Numbered from the stretch's first letter, positions 1 to 8,284 are shown. The stretch: DNA of 64,000 bases from UBA6054 sp963975575 (GCA_963975575.1 CAXBHL010000002.1:124001-188000), one strand, 5' to 3'. Numbers and translations: made by a program. Notes: a model not told the origin generated them from the sequence alone.

Positions 1-2
1 CG

Positions 3-113
3 TGGGTCTTGATGACCCTCGGCACGGTCGCCTCCATCTTCGGCGGCGCGGCGCTTGTCACCATCGAGATGTCCGTTTCGCAGATCCTGTGGTATCTCGG
101 AGCCGGCCGCTGA
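3..113 (+). CDS. C-terminal end of a membrane protein (partial)
   Basis: The frame is open from the window edge to a TGA at 111-113 and encodes 36 residues beginning WVLMTLGTV and ending WYLGAGR. The stretch is hydrophobic enough for one membrane-spanning helix followed by a short tail. Too little is present to assign a family. It is co-directional with the zinc-ribbon gene that starts 34 bases downstream. Confidence 0.45.
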   Translation, partial: WVLMTLGTVASIFGGAALVTIEMSVSQILWYLGAGR

Positions 114-135
114 GCCGATCGCGCCCGCCCGAGGC

Positions 136-141
136 TACCTT
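136..141 (+). promoter_or_regulatory. -10-like hexamer TACCTT, leaderless-type
   Basis: TACCTT ends 5 nt before the GTG at 147. That spacing would place the transcription start at the start codon. No convincing -35 element is visible. It belongs to the recurring TANNNT-N5-7-start pattern of this window. Confidence 0.4.
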
Positions 142-146
142 TCCCC

Positions 147-440
147 GTGCCCCCCCGCGCCCCCAGACCGGAACCCAGCCTGCACTGCCCCCGCTGCCGC
201 CACGACCTCGCCGGCCTGCCCGGCGTCACGCCCGACGCCGCCCCGACCACGCTGCTCACCTGCCCCGAGTGCGGCACGCCCACGACCGTCATGGCCGCGA
301 TGGACACCCGCCCCGAGAACCGGGGCTGGGCCTACTTCGTGCTCTGGATCGTCTCCGTCATCATGGGCCTGCTGCTGCTCTCGTGCGTGCTCGGGATCCT
401 GTTCTCGGCCGTCTGGACCGCGGTCGCGCCGGGCCCCTGA
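147..440 (+). CDS. Small zinc-ribbon membrane protein
   Basis: 97 residues from a GTG start. Residues about 14-50 contain two Cys-X2-Cys knuckles (CPRC and CPEC), about 25 residues apart, as in zinc ribbons. A single strongly hydrophobic segment (about 65-90) follows, so the ribbon probably sits in the cytoplasm on a C-terminal membrane anchor. Function is unknown. The GTG is preferred because TACCTT lies 5 nt upstream and no Shine-Dalgarno sequence is present. It lies 50 bases before glyA in the same direction. Confidence 0.7.
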   Translation: MPPRAPRPEPSLHCPRCRHDLAGLPGVTPDAAPTTLLTCPECGTPTTVMAAMDTRPENRGWAYFVLWIVSVIMGLLLLSCVLGILFSAVWTAVAPGP

Positions 441-479
441 CCGGCGTCCGGCGGGCCGACCGACAGGGCGGCCGGACCC

Positions 480-485
480 TACCAT
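480..485 (+). promoter_or_regulatory. -10-like hexamer TACCAT of glyA
   Basis: TACCAT ends 5 nt before the glyA ATG (491). A CCGACC at 456-461 could be a weak -35 with an 18-base spacer. No ribosome binding site is seen between hexamer and start, so a leaderless transcript is inferred. Confidence 0.45.
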
Positions 486-490
486 TCCCC

Positions 491-1813
491 ATGCCCCACG
501 ACGCCCTCGACCGGATGATCCTCGACCACATCGCCCGCACCGACCCGGAGGTCGCCTCCATCGTCGCGGCCGAGGCCGAACGCCAGGAACACACGATCGA
601 GCTGATCGCCTCGGAGAACCACGCCTCCCCCGCCGTCATGCTGGCCGCGGGCACCTGCATGACCAACAAGTACGCCGAGGGCTACCCCGGGCGGCGGTAC
701 TACGGCGGGTGCGAGCACCACGACACCGTCGAGCAGCTCGCCCGCGACCGGGCCAAGGAACTCTTCGGCTGCAAGTTCGCCAACGTGCAGCCCCACTCGG
801 GCGCGCAGGCCAACACCGCCGTGTTCATGTCCATCATGCAGCCGGGCGACACCTTCCTGTCGCTGGTGCTCAAGGACGGCGGCCACCTTTCCCACGGCAT
901 GGCCCTGAACTTCTCGGGCATCTTCTACAAGCCCGTCCACTACCCCCTGCACTACGACACCAACCACCCCGAGCACGAGCAGATCGATTACGACGCCGTG
1001 CGTCGCGTCGCGCTGGAGACCAAGCCGAAGGCCATCCTCTGCGGCTACTCGGCCTACCCCCGCGTGATCGACTTCGCCCGCTTCCGCCAGATCGCCGACG
1101 AGGTCGGCGCGGTGCTGATGGCTGATATTGCCCACATCGCCGGCCTGGTGGCCGCGGGCGTGCACCCCTCGCCCTTCCCCCACGCCCACGTCGTGACCAC
1201 GACCACGCACAAGTCCCTCCGCGGGCCGCGCGGCGGGCTGATCATGACCAACGACGAGGAGCTCAACAAGCTCATCAACCGCAACGTCTTCCCCGGCGTG
1301 CAGGGCGGGCCGCTGATGCACATCATCACCGCCAAGGCCGTGGCCTTCGGCGAGGCGCTCCGGCCGGAGTTCAAGGCCTATCAGCAGCAGGTCGTCAAGA
1401 ACGCCCGGGCTCTGGCCGGCGCGATGCAGAAGCACGGCTACCGCATCACCTCCGGCGGCACCGACAACCACTTGATGCTCGTCGACCTGACGACCAAGCA
1501 CGCCGACCTGACCGGCAAGGACGCGGAGAAGTGGCTCGAGGGCGCCGGCATCATCACCAACAAGAACGGCATCCCCGACGACCCCCGCCCGCCGATGGTC
1601 ACCAGCGGCGTCCGCCTGGGCACGCCCGCCACGACCACCCGCGGCTTCCGCGAGGTCGAGATGGACCAGATCGCCGCGTGGATCGACCGCGTGCTGGTCG
1701 CCGGCCTCAAAGGCGAGTCCGACCTCGCGTCCGAATCAACGAAGGTCAAGGCAGAGATCAAAGCGCTCTGCGAGCGGTTCCCGCTGCCCCACGCCACCCT
1801 GGAAACGGTGTAG
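491..1813 (+). CDS. glyA: Serine hydroxymethyltransferase
   Basis: 440 residues, normal length for the family. It interconverts serine and glycine with transfer of a one-carbon unit to tetrahydrofolate, in the cytoplasm, using PLP. Seen in the sequence: the N-terminal ELIASEN motif, the NKYAEGYPGRRYYGG substrate/dimer loop, and TTTTHKSLRGPRGG with the PLP-binding lysine at about residue 241. The ATG at 491 matches the usual N-terminus; the open frame continues upstream to position 2 but that part has no similarity to the family. The last codons and stop are part of a 109-bp sequence duplicated immediately downstream. Confidence 0.97.
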   Translation: MPHDALDRMILDHIARTDPEVASIVAAEAERQEHTIELIASENHASPAVMLAAGTCMTNKYAEGYPGRRYYGGCEHHDTVEQLARDRAKELFGCKFANVQPHSGAQANTAVFMSIMQPGDTFLSLVLKDGGHLSHGMALNFSGIFYKPVHYPLHYDTNHPEHEQIDYDAVRRVALETKPKAILCGYSAYPRVIDFARFRQIADEVGAVLMADIAHIAGLVAAGVHPSPFPHAHVVTTTTHKSLRGPRGGLIMTNDEELNKLINRNVFPGVQGGPLMHIITAKAVAFGEALRPEFKAYQQQVVKNARALAGAMQKHGYRITSGGTDNHLMLVDLTTKHADLTGKDAEKWLEGAGIITNKNGIPDDPRPPMVTSGVRLGTPATTTRGFREVEMDQIAAWIDRVLVAGLKGESDLASESTKVKAEIKALCERFPLPHATLETV

Positions 1814-1835
1814 CCCCCCGCCCCATCCCATCCCA

Positions 1836-1879
1836 GACGAGCCGCGTAAGCGGCCGGTCACGGCGACGTGTTGACCGGT
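1836..1879 (+). repeat. Palindromic repeat R1, copy A
   Basis: Layout is GACGAG, stem GCCGC, loop GTAA, stem GCGGC, then CGGTCACGGCGAC and GTTGACCGG. The same flanks occur at 1938, 22204 and 28728, but there two copies have GGTGC/GCACC stems, so the pairing is conserved while the stem sequence is not. Confidence 0.7.
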
Positions 1880-1937
1880 GCACTGGTGCACCGCGCCCCA
1901 CGCCACCCCAGAAACGGTGCAACCCCCGCCCCATCCC

Positions 1938-1980
1938 AGCCGAGCCGCGACAGCGGCCGGTCACGCCGGCGCGTTGACCG
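1938..1980 (+). repeat. Palindromic repeat R1, copy B
   Basis: AGCCGAG, stem GCCGC, loop GACA, stem GCGGC, CGGTCACG and GTTGACCGG. It is the diverged second copy inside the glyA tandem duplication. Confidence 0.65.
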
Positions 1981-2020
1981 GTGTGCCGTGCGGCGTGCAC
2001 CGCCCCGTGCCGGTCCCCGC

Positions 2021-2365
2021 TTACGGCTTGTCCTTGAGCGTGCGGCTGCGGTCCAAGCGCACCTTGCCCCACGACACGTACCCCTCCGCCGAGCGGAAGC
2101 CCGTGTTCACGTTGATGTACTCGATGTCGCCCTTCTGGTCGATGCGGTAGATGGTCTCGCCGACCGAGGCGTAGCCGAACTCGGGCTCGTCTACCGCGTC
2201 CGGCTGGGCCAGGCCGCCGGCGACCAGCCCGACGCCTCCCGCGAACAGGGCGACCGCCGCGAGTTTCCAGCGGCTGTTCGATCGCTCCAGCCGGGCCACG
2301 CGGGCCGACAGGTCTTCCGGGGCGGGATGGGAAACGGACGCGATGGTTTCGTGTGCGGTGCTCAT
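2021..2365 (-). CDS. Hypothetical protein with one membrane segment
   Basis: 114 residues. The N-terminal third is charged and possibly helical (LSARVARLERSNSRW), followed by one transmembrane helix at about 38-57 and a small polar C-terminal domain with YRIDQKGDIEYINVNTG, presumably extracytoplasmic. The family is not recognised. The ATG at 2365 is chosen over an in-frame upstream start (2422) because the extra residues overlap the divergent promoter region, and a TATATA lies about 5 nt upstream of this ATG. It is divergent to the Dabb lipoprotein gene. Confidence 0.6.
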   Translation of the reverse strand: MSTAHETIASVSHPAPEDLSARVARLERSNSRWKLAAVALFAGGVGLVAGGLAQPDAVDEPEFGYASVGETIYRIDQKGDIEYINVNTGFRSAEGYVSWGKVRLDRSRTLKDKP

Positions 2366-2412
2366 GCCGATATATAACGCGCGACCCGCGTGCGCGGCTG
2401 ACCGGATTCCGG

Positions 2413-2418
2413 TAGATT
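2413..2418 (+). promoter_or_regulatory. -10-like hexamer TAGATT, leaderless-type
   Basis: TAGATT ends 6 nt before the ATG at 2425. There is no Shine-Dalgarno sequence in the gap. Confidence 0.4.
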
Positions 2419-2424
2419 TCACGC

Positions 2425-2820
2425 ATGACCAACCGCAACCCGACCGTCCCGGCCCTGGCCATCGCCCTGACCACCCTGCTCGGGGGCTGCGCGGCTGCCC
2501 CGTCCGCCCCGGCCCCGGTGGCCACCATCAGCCACGTGGTCTTCGTCCGCCTGGCCGACCCCGCGGACACCCCCCGGGCCCTGGCCGACAGCGACGCCAC
2601 CCTCCGCTCCATCCCCTCCGTGGCCTCGTACTCGGCCGGCGTCCACATCGACACCGGACGGGACTCGGTGCTGAGCGACTACGACGTCGGCATCGTGCTC
2701 GGCTTCGACAGCGCCGAAGACCTCGCGGCGTACGTGGCCCACCCCGCCCACGTGGCGTTCGTGGAACGCTGGAAGGACCGCGTCACCAGCCTGCGGGTGT
2801 ACGACATCCACGACCGTTGA
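2425..2820 (+). CDS. Dabb (stress-responsive A/B barrel) domain lipoprotein
   Basis: 131 residues. A lipoprotein signal ends LLGGC, with lipidation expected at Cys21. The rest matches the short alpha/beta-barrel Dabb fold: it opens with ISHVVFVRLAD, has a central DYDVGIVLGFDSAEDLAAYVAHPAHVAF-type segment and ends with a short strand. Family members form small dimeric ferredoxin-like barrels of mostly unknown substrate. Being lipid-anchored is the unusual part. The family assignment is from pattern recognition and fairly secure; the function is open. Confidence 0.8.
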   Translation: MTNRNPTVPALAIALTTLLGGCAAAPSAPAPVATISHVVFVRLADPADTPRALADSDATLRSIPSVASYSAGVHIDTGRDSVLSDYDVGIVLGFDSAEDLAAYVAHPAHVAFVERWKDRVTSLRVYDIHDR

Positions 2821-2846
2821 TGGTCCGGGGTCGGTGATCCGCCGGT

Positions 2847-3797
2847 TCAGCCGCCCGCGTCGGCCAGCATCGCCCGGCGGCCGCGCCGCTCGCGGGCGTT
2901 GTGACGCAGCGCGTCAGTCGTGAACACCGCGATCGCCAGCCAGATCAGACCGAACGCCACCCACTTCTCCGGCACGAAGGTCTCGCCGAAGAACAGGAAC
3001 GCCAGCAGCAACTGGCCCGTCGGTGCCAGGTACTGCAGCAGGCCCACCGTGCTCAGCGGCAGCAGCCGCGCCGCGCTGGTGAACCATAGCAGCGGCACGA
3101 TCGTCACCAGCCCGCCCAGCACCATCAGCCCGCTCACCCAGCCCGGCCCCTGCAGGAACACGCCCTGCCCGGTCCGCGACAGCCACACCGTCAACCCCAC
3201 GCACAGCGGCAGGAGCATGAGCATCTCGAAGCTCAGCCCGATCGTCGGGCCCACCGAGGCCTGCTTGCGCAGCAGCCCGTACAGGCCGAAACTGACCGGC
3301 AGCACGATGGAAATGTACGGCAGCGTTCCCTCGGCCCACGCCAGCACGGCGACCGCCACGCACGCGATGCACACCGCACCCCACTGGGCCGTCCGCAGTC
3401 GCTCGCCGAGGAACAGGAAGCCCAGCGCCACCGATACCAGCGGGTTGATGTAGTAACCCAGGCTCGCGTGGCTCAGGTTGTCGTCGGCCACCGACTTGAT
3501 GAAGAAAAACCAGTTGATCCCGATGAACACCGTGCTGGGCAGCAGCATCCGCAGGGCGTGCCAGTTGGTCAGCGTGCGGGCGAACGCGCGGAGCTGGCCC
3601 TGCCAGGCGAGCAGGGCGAAGAGGACCGGCAGGCCGAACAACACCCGCTGGGCCAGGATCTCGTAGGGGATCGCCCCGTTCCCGCTCAGCACGCGGAAGT
3701 AGACCGGCACCACCACCGCCCACCAGCCGAAGGCCCCGAGCCCGAACGCCAGGCCCTTGCGGGCGCGGGCCGCGGCGTCGGCGTGGCTGCGCCGCAT
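2847..3797 (-). CDS. rarD: EamA-family exporter, RarD-like
   Basis: 316 residues with about ten hydrophobic helices in two EamA repeats. It starts shortly before KGLAFGLGAFGWW and includes ILAQRVLFGLPV, YYINPLVSVALGFLFLGERL and LLQYLAPTGQLLLAFLFFGE, which are typical of RarD proteins. These are drug/metabolite-superfamily permeases of uncertain substrate (often annotated as chloramphenicol resistance). The ATG at 3797 gives the normal RarD N-terminus; an upstream in-frame ATG (3959) would add about 54 residues with no family resemblance. Confidence 0.85.
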   Translation of the reverse strand: MRRSHADAAARARKGLAFGLGAFGWWAVVVPVYFRVLSGNGAIPYEILAQRVLFGLPVLFALLAWQGQLRAFARTLTNWHALRMLLPSTVFIGINWFFFIKSVADDNLSHASLGYYINPLVSVALGFLFLGERLRTAQWGAVCIACVAVAVLAWAEGTLPYISIVLPVSFGLYGLLRKQASVGPTIGLSFEMLMLLPLCVGLTVWLSRTGQGVFLQGPGWVSGLMVLGGLVTIVPLLWFTSAARLLPLSTVGLLQYLAPTGQLLLAFLFFGETFVPEKWVAFGLIWLAIAVFTTDALRHNARERRGRRAMLADAGG

Positions 3798-4084
3798 GGC
3801 GTCCGCCGGCGAGAGCAGCGCCTCGGCGGAAGGGCCCGGGCAGGCCACCGACAACGCCTCCCCGGACGCACGCTCGCACCCGGGGGGAGTCTCAAGGGCC
3901 GAAGAGGGTTCGGGGGGGACGCTCAATCGGAAAGACTGTAGACTGGGGGTAAGCGACATCCGGCCGCTCGCGGCCCGGGAGAGTTCCCGATTTGGCCGCC
4001 GTGCGGCCCCCACCGGGCCGATCCGCCGTTGGGCCGACCGGCCCCGATCCCGACGCGCCGCGCACCAGGAAGGGGCCCGACCCG
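3798..4084. promoter_or_regulatory. Divergent intergenic region rarD / atoE
   Basis: 287 bases between divergent genes. It must hold both promoters. A TAGACT at 3939-3944 on the plus strand resembles the -10 elements seen elsewhere in the window but is 140 bases from the atoE start. No repeat or hairpin of note is seen. Confidence 0.3.
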
Positions 4085-5494
4085 ATGATTGCCAGGCTCG
4101 GCCGAGCGCTCTCCGCCGCATTCGCCCGCACCGCCCCGGACCCGTTCGTGCTCGCGGTGCTGCTCACGCTGCTGACCGGAGCCCTGGCCTGGAAGTGGGG
4201 GAGCTTCGCGCCGGCCGCGGGCACGCCCGCGGGGGCCGGGCAGCTCACCCACATCATCGACGCCTGGCGCGGCCCGGGCGGGCTGTGGCGGTTCCTGGCC
4301 TTCGGCATGCAGATGTGCCTGATCCTCGTCACCGGGCACGCGCTGGCCGAGTCCCGGCCGGTCCGGCTGCTGATCGGCAACGCCGCACGCGTGCCCAGGG
4401 GCCCGGCGACCGCCGCGGCGTTGGTCGGCCTGGTGGCCATGGGATTCGGCCTGATCAACTGGGGCCTGGGCCTGATCGTCGGCGCGTTGCTCGCCCGCGA
4501 CGTCGCCCGGGCGCTCGAGTCCCGCGGCGTGCGCGTCCACGCGCCGCTGCTGGCGGCGGCGGGGTACACCGGCATGCTCGTCTGGCACGGCGGCTTCTCC
4601 GGCAGCGCGCCGCTGACCATGGTCAACGCGACCGAAGCGGCACGGGTCCTTCCCGCCGACACCGGCCGCCTGCTCGCCGAGACCCTCGGCGAGGGCTGGA
4701 CCATGGATCTCTCGCAGACGCTGCTGTCCCCGATGAACCTCTTCGTCACCGGCGGCCTGCTCGTGCTCGTACCGCTGCTGCTCGCGCTGCTCACCCCGCG
4801 CGGCGACGAGCCCGTCTCCGCCATGCCCGCCGAGGAGGAGCTCTTCGAGGACCCGCCCCTGCCCATCCGCAGCGTGCCCGAATGGCTCGAACGCACGCCG
4901 CTGGTGCCGGTGCTGCTGTCCGGGCTGATCTTCTGGGCGATGGTCCGCTTCCATCAGGAGGGCTCGCTGCTCGGGATGGGGCTGAACGAGGTCAACATGA
5001 GCATGCTGGCGCTGGGCCTGCTGGCGCACGGCTCGATCCGCTCGTACGTCGGCGCCGCCGAACGCGGGGCCCGGGGCTGCGCGGGCGTGATCCTTCAGTT
5101 CCCCCTCTACGCGGGCATCATGGGGATGCTGGCCGCGTCCGGCCTGATCGGCCTGTTCTCCGGGGCGCTCGCGTCGAACGCGAACGAGACCTCGCTCCCC
5201 CTCATGACGTTCCTCAGCGCGGGCGTGGTCAACCTGTTCGTGCCCTCCGGCGGCGGGCAGTGGGCGATCCAGGGGCCGATCGCCCTCGAGGCCGGCCTCG
5301 CGCTGGGCGTCCCCCCGCAGAAGATGGTCATGGCCGTCGCCTACGGTGACCAGCTGACCAACATGCTCCAGCCCTTCTGGGCGTTGCCGCTGCTGGCCAT
5401 CACCGGGCTCAAGGCGCGCGACATCGTCGGCTATACCGCGATCGTCATGCTGGCCGCGGGCGCGTGGATGGCCCTGGGCCTGCTGATCTTCTGA
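4085..5494 (+). CDS. Short-chain fatty acid permease, AtoE family
   Basis: 469 residues with about 12 hydrophobic segments. The C-terminal half has VPSGGGQWAIQGP and YGDQLTNMLQPFWALPLL, which are diagnostic of the AtoE/TIGR00366 short-chain fatty acid transporters (inner membrane, uptake of short-chain acids such as butyrate or acetoacetate). ATG 4085 follows GGAAGGGG by about 11 bases and is the expected N-terminus. It is convergent with the HAD gene, with only 6 bases between stops. Confidence 0.88.
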   Translation: MIARLGRALSAAFARTAPDPFVLAVLLTLLTGALAWKWGSFAPAAGTPAGAGQLTHIIDAWRGPGGLWRFLAFGMQMCLILVTGHALAESRPVRLLIGNAARVPRGPATAAALVGLVAMGFGLINWGLGLIVGALLARDVARALESRGVRVHAPLLAAAGYTGMLVWHGGFSGSAPLTMVNATEAARVLPADTGRLLAETLGEGWTMDLSQTLLSPMNLFVTGGLLVLVPLLLALLTPRGDEPVSAMPAEEELFEDPPLPIRSVPEWLERTPLVPVLLSGLIFWAMVRFHQEGSLLGMGLNEVNMSMLALGLLAHGSIRSYVGAAERGARGCAGVILQFPLYAGIMGMLAASGLIGLFSGALASNANETSLPLMTFLSAGVVNLFVPSGGGQWAIQGPIALEAGLALGVPPQKMVMAVAYGDQLTNMLQPFWALPLLAITGLKARDIVGYTAIVMLAAGAWMALGLLIF

Positions 5495-5500
5495 AGGCGT

Positions 5501-6187
5501 TCAGATCCGATCGGCGTCGGGCACCGGCAGCCCGAGCAGGGCGGGCAGCTCGAGCAGGCTGGTCATCACGACCTCCGCCCCCGCTCCGCGGAGGCGCTCG
5601 GCCGGCGTCATGTCCTCGTAGCCGATGATGCCCATGCCCGCCGCGAGCGCCGCAAGCACGCCCTGCGGCGAGTCGTCGATGACCACGCACGACGCCGGGT
5701 CGAAGCCCATCCGCTCCGCCGCGTGCAGGAAGAGTCTCGGCGACGGCTTCGGCTCGCCGACGTCGTCGGCCGAGAAGATCCGCCCGCCGCGGATCCCCCC
5801 GAACCGGTCCAGCAGCCCGGCCGACCGCAGCGAGGCGTCCATTTTCACGTGGGGCCCGTTGCTGCCCACGCAGTACGGCACCCCCGCGTCATCCAGCACG
5901 GCCAGGACGGAGCCCGCCCCCGGGATCTCGTCGATCCCCGCCTCGAACGCGGCGAACATCCGCGCCCGGTAGCCCTCGATGAAGCCCGGCAGGGCCCGCC
6001 CTAGGCGTCGTTCCGCCTCGGTCTGGATCAGCGAGATGTGCGAGCCCTTGAGCGTGACGGCGCTCTCCTCGGGCGTCATCTCCCACCCGTGGTGGCTGAC
6101 CCAGTCCGACAGCACCCGCTGGACCACCGGTTCGGTGTCCACCAGCACGCCGTCGCAATCGAAGATCACCAGCCCGGGCCGTTCCAT
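5501..6187 (-). CDS. HAD-superfamily phosphatase, beta-phosphoglucomutase-like
   Basis: 228 residues. HAD motif I is VIFDCDGVLVD (nucleophile Asp10, acid Asp12), then a helical cap, VGSNG (motif II region), a lysine in GEPKPSPRLF, and VIDDSPQGV (motif IV metal ligands). It is a cytoplasmic phosphohydrolase or phosphomutase of the DhaJ/PGMB subgroup; the substrate cannot be read from sequence. The core is complete and length is typical. Confidence 0.85.
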   Translation of the reverse strand: MERPGLVIFDCDGVLVDTEPVVQRVLSDWVSHHGWEMTPEESAVTLKGSHISLIQTEAERRLGRALPGFIEGYRARMFAAFEAGIDEIPGAGSVLAVLDDAGVPYCVGSNGPHVKMDASLRSAGLLDRFGGIRGGRIFSADDVGEPKPSPRLFLHAAERMGFDPASCVVIDDSPQGVLAALAAGMGIIGYEDMTPAERLRGAGAEVVMTSLLELPALLGLPVPDADRI

Positions 6188-6240
6188 GCCGGGATCATTG
6201 GCTCACGCCCCGGCCTGTGCGCTGATGGCGCCCGAGCCGG

Positions 6241-6834
6241 TCAGGTCCCCGGGACGATGCCCGCCGGGACCGCCGCGTTCGGCCACAGCAGCGCGAACGC
6301 CGCCCCGGTGATCACCGCGTAGATCGCCGCGTCGATGATGTCCCGCACCACCCAGCCCGCGGGCTTGGCGAACCAGATCCCATTCGTGATCCCACCGAAG
6401 GTGTACGCCAGCACGGCCGCGGTGGTCGCCACCTGGAACACCTTCAGACCGTCCGTTCCCGGCGCGAGCACCGACGCGGCCAGATACCCCACGCCGCACG
6501 AGATCACCAGCGTCACAAAGAAACTCAGACCGAGGTTCTTGCCCATGTTGGGCTGGGCGGGCATGACGTTCAGGGTGGCCCACGGCCCACGCTTGTACCG
6601 CTCGATGAACGCGGCGGATTTCATCTCCTTGGGGTCGTGTGTGCAGGGGATGAAGTAGTGCCCCGGCGCGAGCGCCAGCCCGTTGAGCGCGGCGTCGGTC
6701 TTCTCTAGGTCCGGCACGGCCCGCATGTCCGGCTTGTGCCACGGCGTGGCCGCCCACAGCACGAAGCTGGCAAAGAACACGCCCACCGTCGCGACCAGGA
6801 CGGGCAGCCAGAGCGAAACGAGATCGGTCATCAT
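6241..6834 (-). CDS. Hypothetical multi-spanning membrane protein
   Basis: 197 residues. It has an N-terminal helix (LVSLWLPVLVATVGVFFASFVLWA), a soluble stretch with CTHDPKEMKS and MPAQPNMGKNLGLSFF, and then three to four more helices. Conserved-looking sequences of this type are common in planctomycetes and related bacteria, but I know no function for them. Start is the first of two adjacent ATGs (6834), preceded by GGGAGA. The open frame extends further upstream without plausible content. Confidence 0.65.
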   Translation of the reverse strand: MMTDLVSLWLPVLVATVGVFFASFVLWAATPWHKPDMRAVPDLEKTDAALNGLALAPGHYFIPCTHDPKEMKSAAFIERYKRGPWATLNVMPAQPNMGKNLGLSFFVTLVISCGVGYLAASVLAPGTDGLKVFQVATTAAVLAYTFGGITNGIWFAKPAGWVVRDIIDAAIYAVITGAAFALLWPNAAVPAGIVPGT

Positions 6835-6943
6835 GTCATGTCTCCCTGTGTGTGCGCGGCCATCGTACCGCGCCGCGGACACGCCCGGGCGTCGCCCGGA
6901 TCCCGACGTGCGACCGCGCCCCGGGCGCCGCACCCCGCCCGGC

Positions 6944-6971
6944 TCGACAATCGGCCGGATTCCCGTAGGAT
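6944..6971 (+). promoter_or_regulatory. Putative sigma-70-type promoter of the antiporter gene
   Basis: TCGACA (6944-6949), a 16-base spacer and TAGGAT (6966-6971), about 67 bases before the GTG start. It fits the -10 style of the window; the -35 match is partial. Confidence 0.35.
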
Positions 6972-7038
6972 CCACCGGCCGAACACCCCGCGGAACGGGC
7001 GGTTTCATTGCCCCGACCGCCCGATCAAGGGATTCACC

Positions 7039-8013
7039 GTGCTCATCAGCATCGTCCTGCTCGCCGTGTCGCTGCTTGTCCTGACCGCCGGTGCCGAACT
7101 GCTCGTCCGCGGCGCGGTCGCGGTGGCCAGGGGGTTCGGGGTCTCGGCGTTCTTCATCGGCCTGACGATCGTCGGCTTCGGCACCTCCACGCCCGAGCTG
7201 TCCACCTCCCTGATGGCCGCCCTGAACGGATCCGGCGACATCGCGGTCGGCAACGTGGTCGGGTCGAACATCTGCAACGTGCTCTTGATCCTGGGCGCGA
7301 CGGCGTTGATCCGTCCGATCGCGGTCGAGCTGCGCCTGGTCCGGTCCGAACTGCTGGTGGTGATCGCCGTCTCGCTGCTGCCGTTCGTTGCGCTGCTCAC
7401 CGGGGGCACCGTGACGCGGGCGCAGGGCGTGGCAATGGTCGCGTTGCTCGGTGTGTATCTCTGGCGGGGCTATCTGGCCGGACGAAGAGAGGAATCCCGG
7501 CGTCAGGCCGAGCTGGCCACCGAGATCGAACGCGAAGTCGGACTCAACCCCGACAAGCCGGCCAGCACGCTGGTCAGCGTGCTCTCGATCGCGGCCGGGC
7601 TCGTCCTGCTCGTGGGCGGTTCATGGCTGCTGGTCCGGTCGGCCTCCGACATCGCCCGCTCGTTCGGCATCTCCGAACTGGTCATCGGTCTGACCATCGT
7701 GGCCCTGGGCACCTCGGCCCCCGAGCTGTTCACCAGCGTGATCGCCGCCGTCCGCAAGCAGTCCGACATCGCGGTGGGCAACATCCTCGGATCGAACATC
7801 TTCAACCTGCTGGGGATCCTGGGGATCACCGCGGCCGTCAGGCCGCAGGCCATCGCCCCGCAGGTGTTCCGCTTGGACGCCCCGCTGATGCTCGGCGCCG
7901 CGGTGCTGGCCGCGTTCTTCATGCGGACCGGCTCGAGGCTCTCCCGCCCCGAGGGCGTGTTCATGCTCGCGGCCTACGTCGCGTACATCGCGTACCTGTA
8001 TCTGGCACGGTGA
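7039..8013 (+). CDS. Calcium/sodium antiporter (CaCA family, YrbG-like)
   Basis: 324 residues from a GTG start, with AAGGGA as ribosome binding site 7 bases upstream. Two homologous halves each carry the alpha-repeat signatures: GFGTSTPEL and GNVVGSNICN in the first, ALGTSAPEL and GNILGSNIFN in the second. About ten transmembrane helices. The inner-membrane protein is expected to exchange Ca2+ for Na+ or K+. The acidic residues in both alpha repeats that bind cation are present. Confidence 0.9.
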   Translation: MLISIVLLAVSLLVLTAGAELLVRGAVAVARGFGVSAFFIGLTIVGFGTSTPELSTSLMAALNGSGDIAVGNVVGSNICNVLLILGATALIRPIAVELRLVRSELLVVIAVSLLPFVALLTGGTVTRAQGVAMVALLGVYLWRGYLAGRREESRRQAELATEIEREVGLNPDKPASTLVSVLSIAAGLVLLVGGSWLLVRSASDIARSFGISELVIGLTIVALGTSAPELFTSVIAAVRKQSDIAVGNILGSNIFNLLGILGITAAVRPQAIAPQVFRLDAPLMLGAAVLAAFFMRTGSRLSRPEGVFMLAAYVAYIAYLYLAR

Positions 8014-8018
8014 ATCTC

Positions 8019-8252
8019 AACGCAGAGGTCGAGGAGATCACGCAGAGGACGCGGAGCAGGAGTTTCTTAACGCGAAGGACGCGAAGGTATCCCACGGACA
8101 TTCTCAGTCCCTGCCAGATTAAACCAAAGGCATGATCCGAGGAGTGAAATCAGTAGACTCCCAGGAGACGCTTCGCGTCCTTCGCGATCTTCGCGTTAAA
8201 GACTCTTCTCTTCCCTCCGCGTCCTCTGCGTGATCTCCGCGACCTCCGCGTT
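8019..8252. repeat. Empty inverted-repeat element E1
   Basis: Left arm 8019-8087 and right arm 8169-8252 are near-perfect reverse complements. The outer parts share AACGC(A/G)GAGGTCG and ATCACGCAGAGGACGCGGAG; the inner parts are TTAACGCGAAGGACGCGAAGG-like. The core of about 80 bases has no usable open frame. The inner arm sequence, including GGAGTTT before the TTAACGCGAAG block, matches the arms of the gene-carrying cassette at 42200-42701. It starts 6 bases after the antiporter stop. Confidence 0.8.
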
Positions 8253-8254
8253 CA

Positions 8255-8284
8255 AAACAAAAAACCCGGGCAGCCTGCCCGGGT
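8255..8284 (-). terminator. Intrinsic terminator after the first clpP
   Basis: Read on the minus strand: a 9-bp perfect stem ACCCGGGCA / TGCCCGGGT (8264-8272 with 8276-8284) with a 3-base loop, followed by a T-rich tract complementary to AAACAAAAA. It lies 25 bases beyond the clpP stop. Confidence 0.85.

Larger units (their letters stand above)
1787..2008 (+). repeat. 109-bp imperfect tandem duplication of the glyA 3' end
   Basis: The segment starting CCCCACGCCACCC at 1787 recurs at 1896 with substitutions and small deletions. Each unit holds the last codons of glyA (GAAACGGTG), a CCCGCCCCATCCC stretch, one copy of the GAG-stem-CGGTCAC hairpin repeat, then GTTGACCGG and a second GGTG..CACC hairpin. 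In the second unit the stop TAG has become CAA. The duplication fills most of the gap between glyA and the next gene. Confidence 0.75.

Noticed and set aside
3798..4121. Upstream extension of the RarD-like protein to 3959 or 4121
   Set aside because: RarD proteins start directly before the first membrane helix; the extra residues overlap the divergent promoter region.
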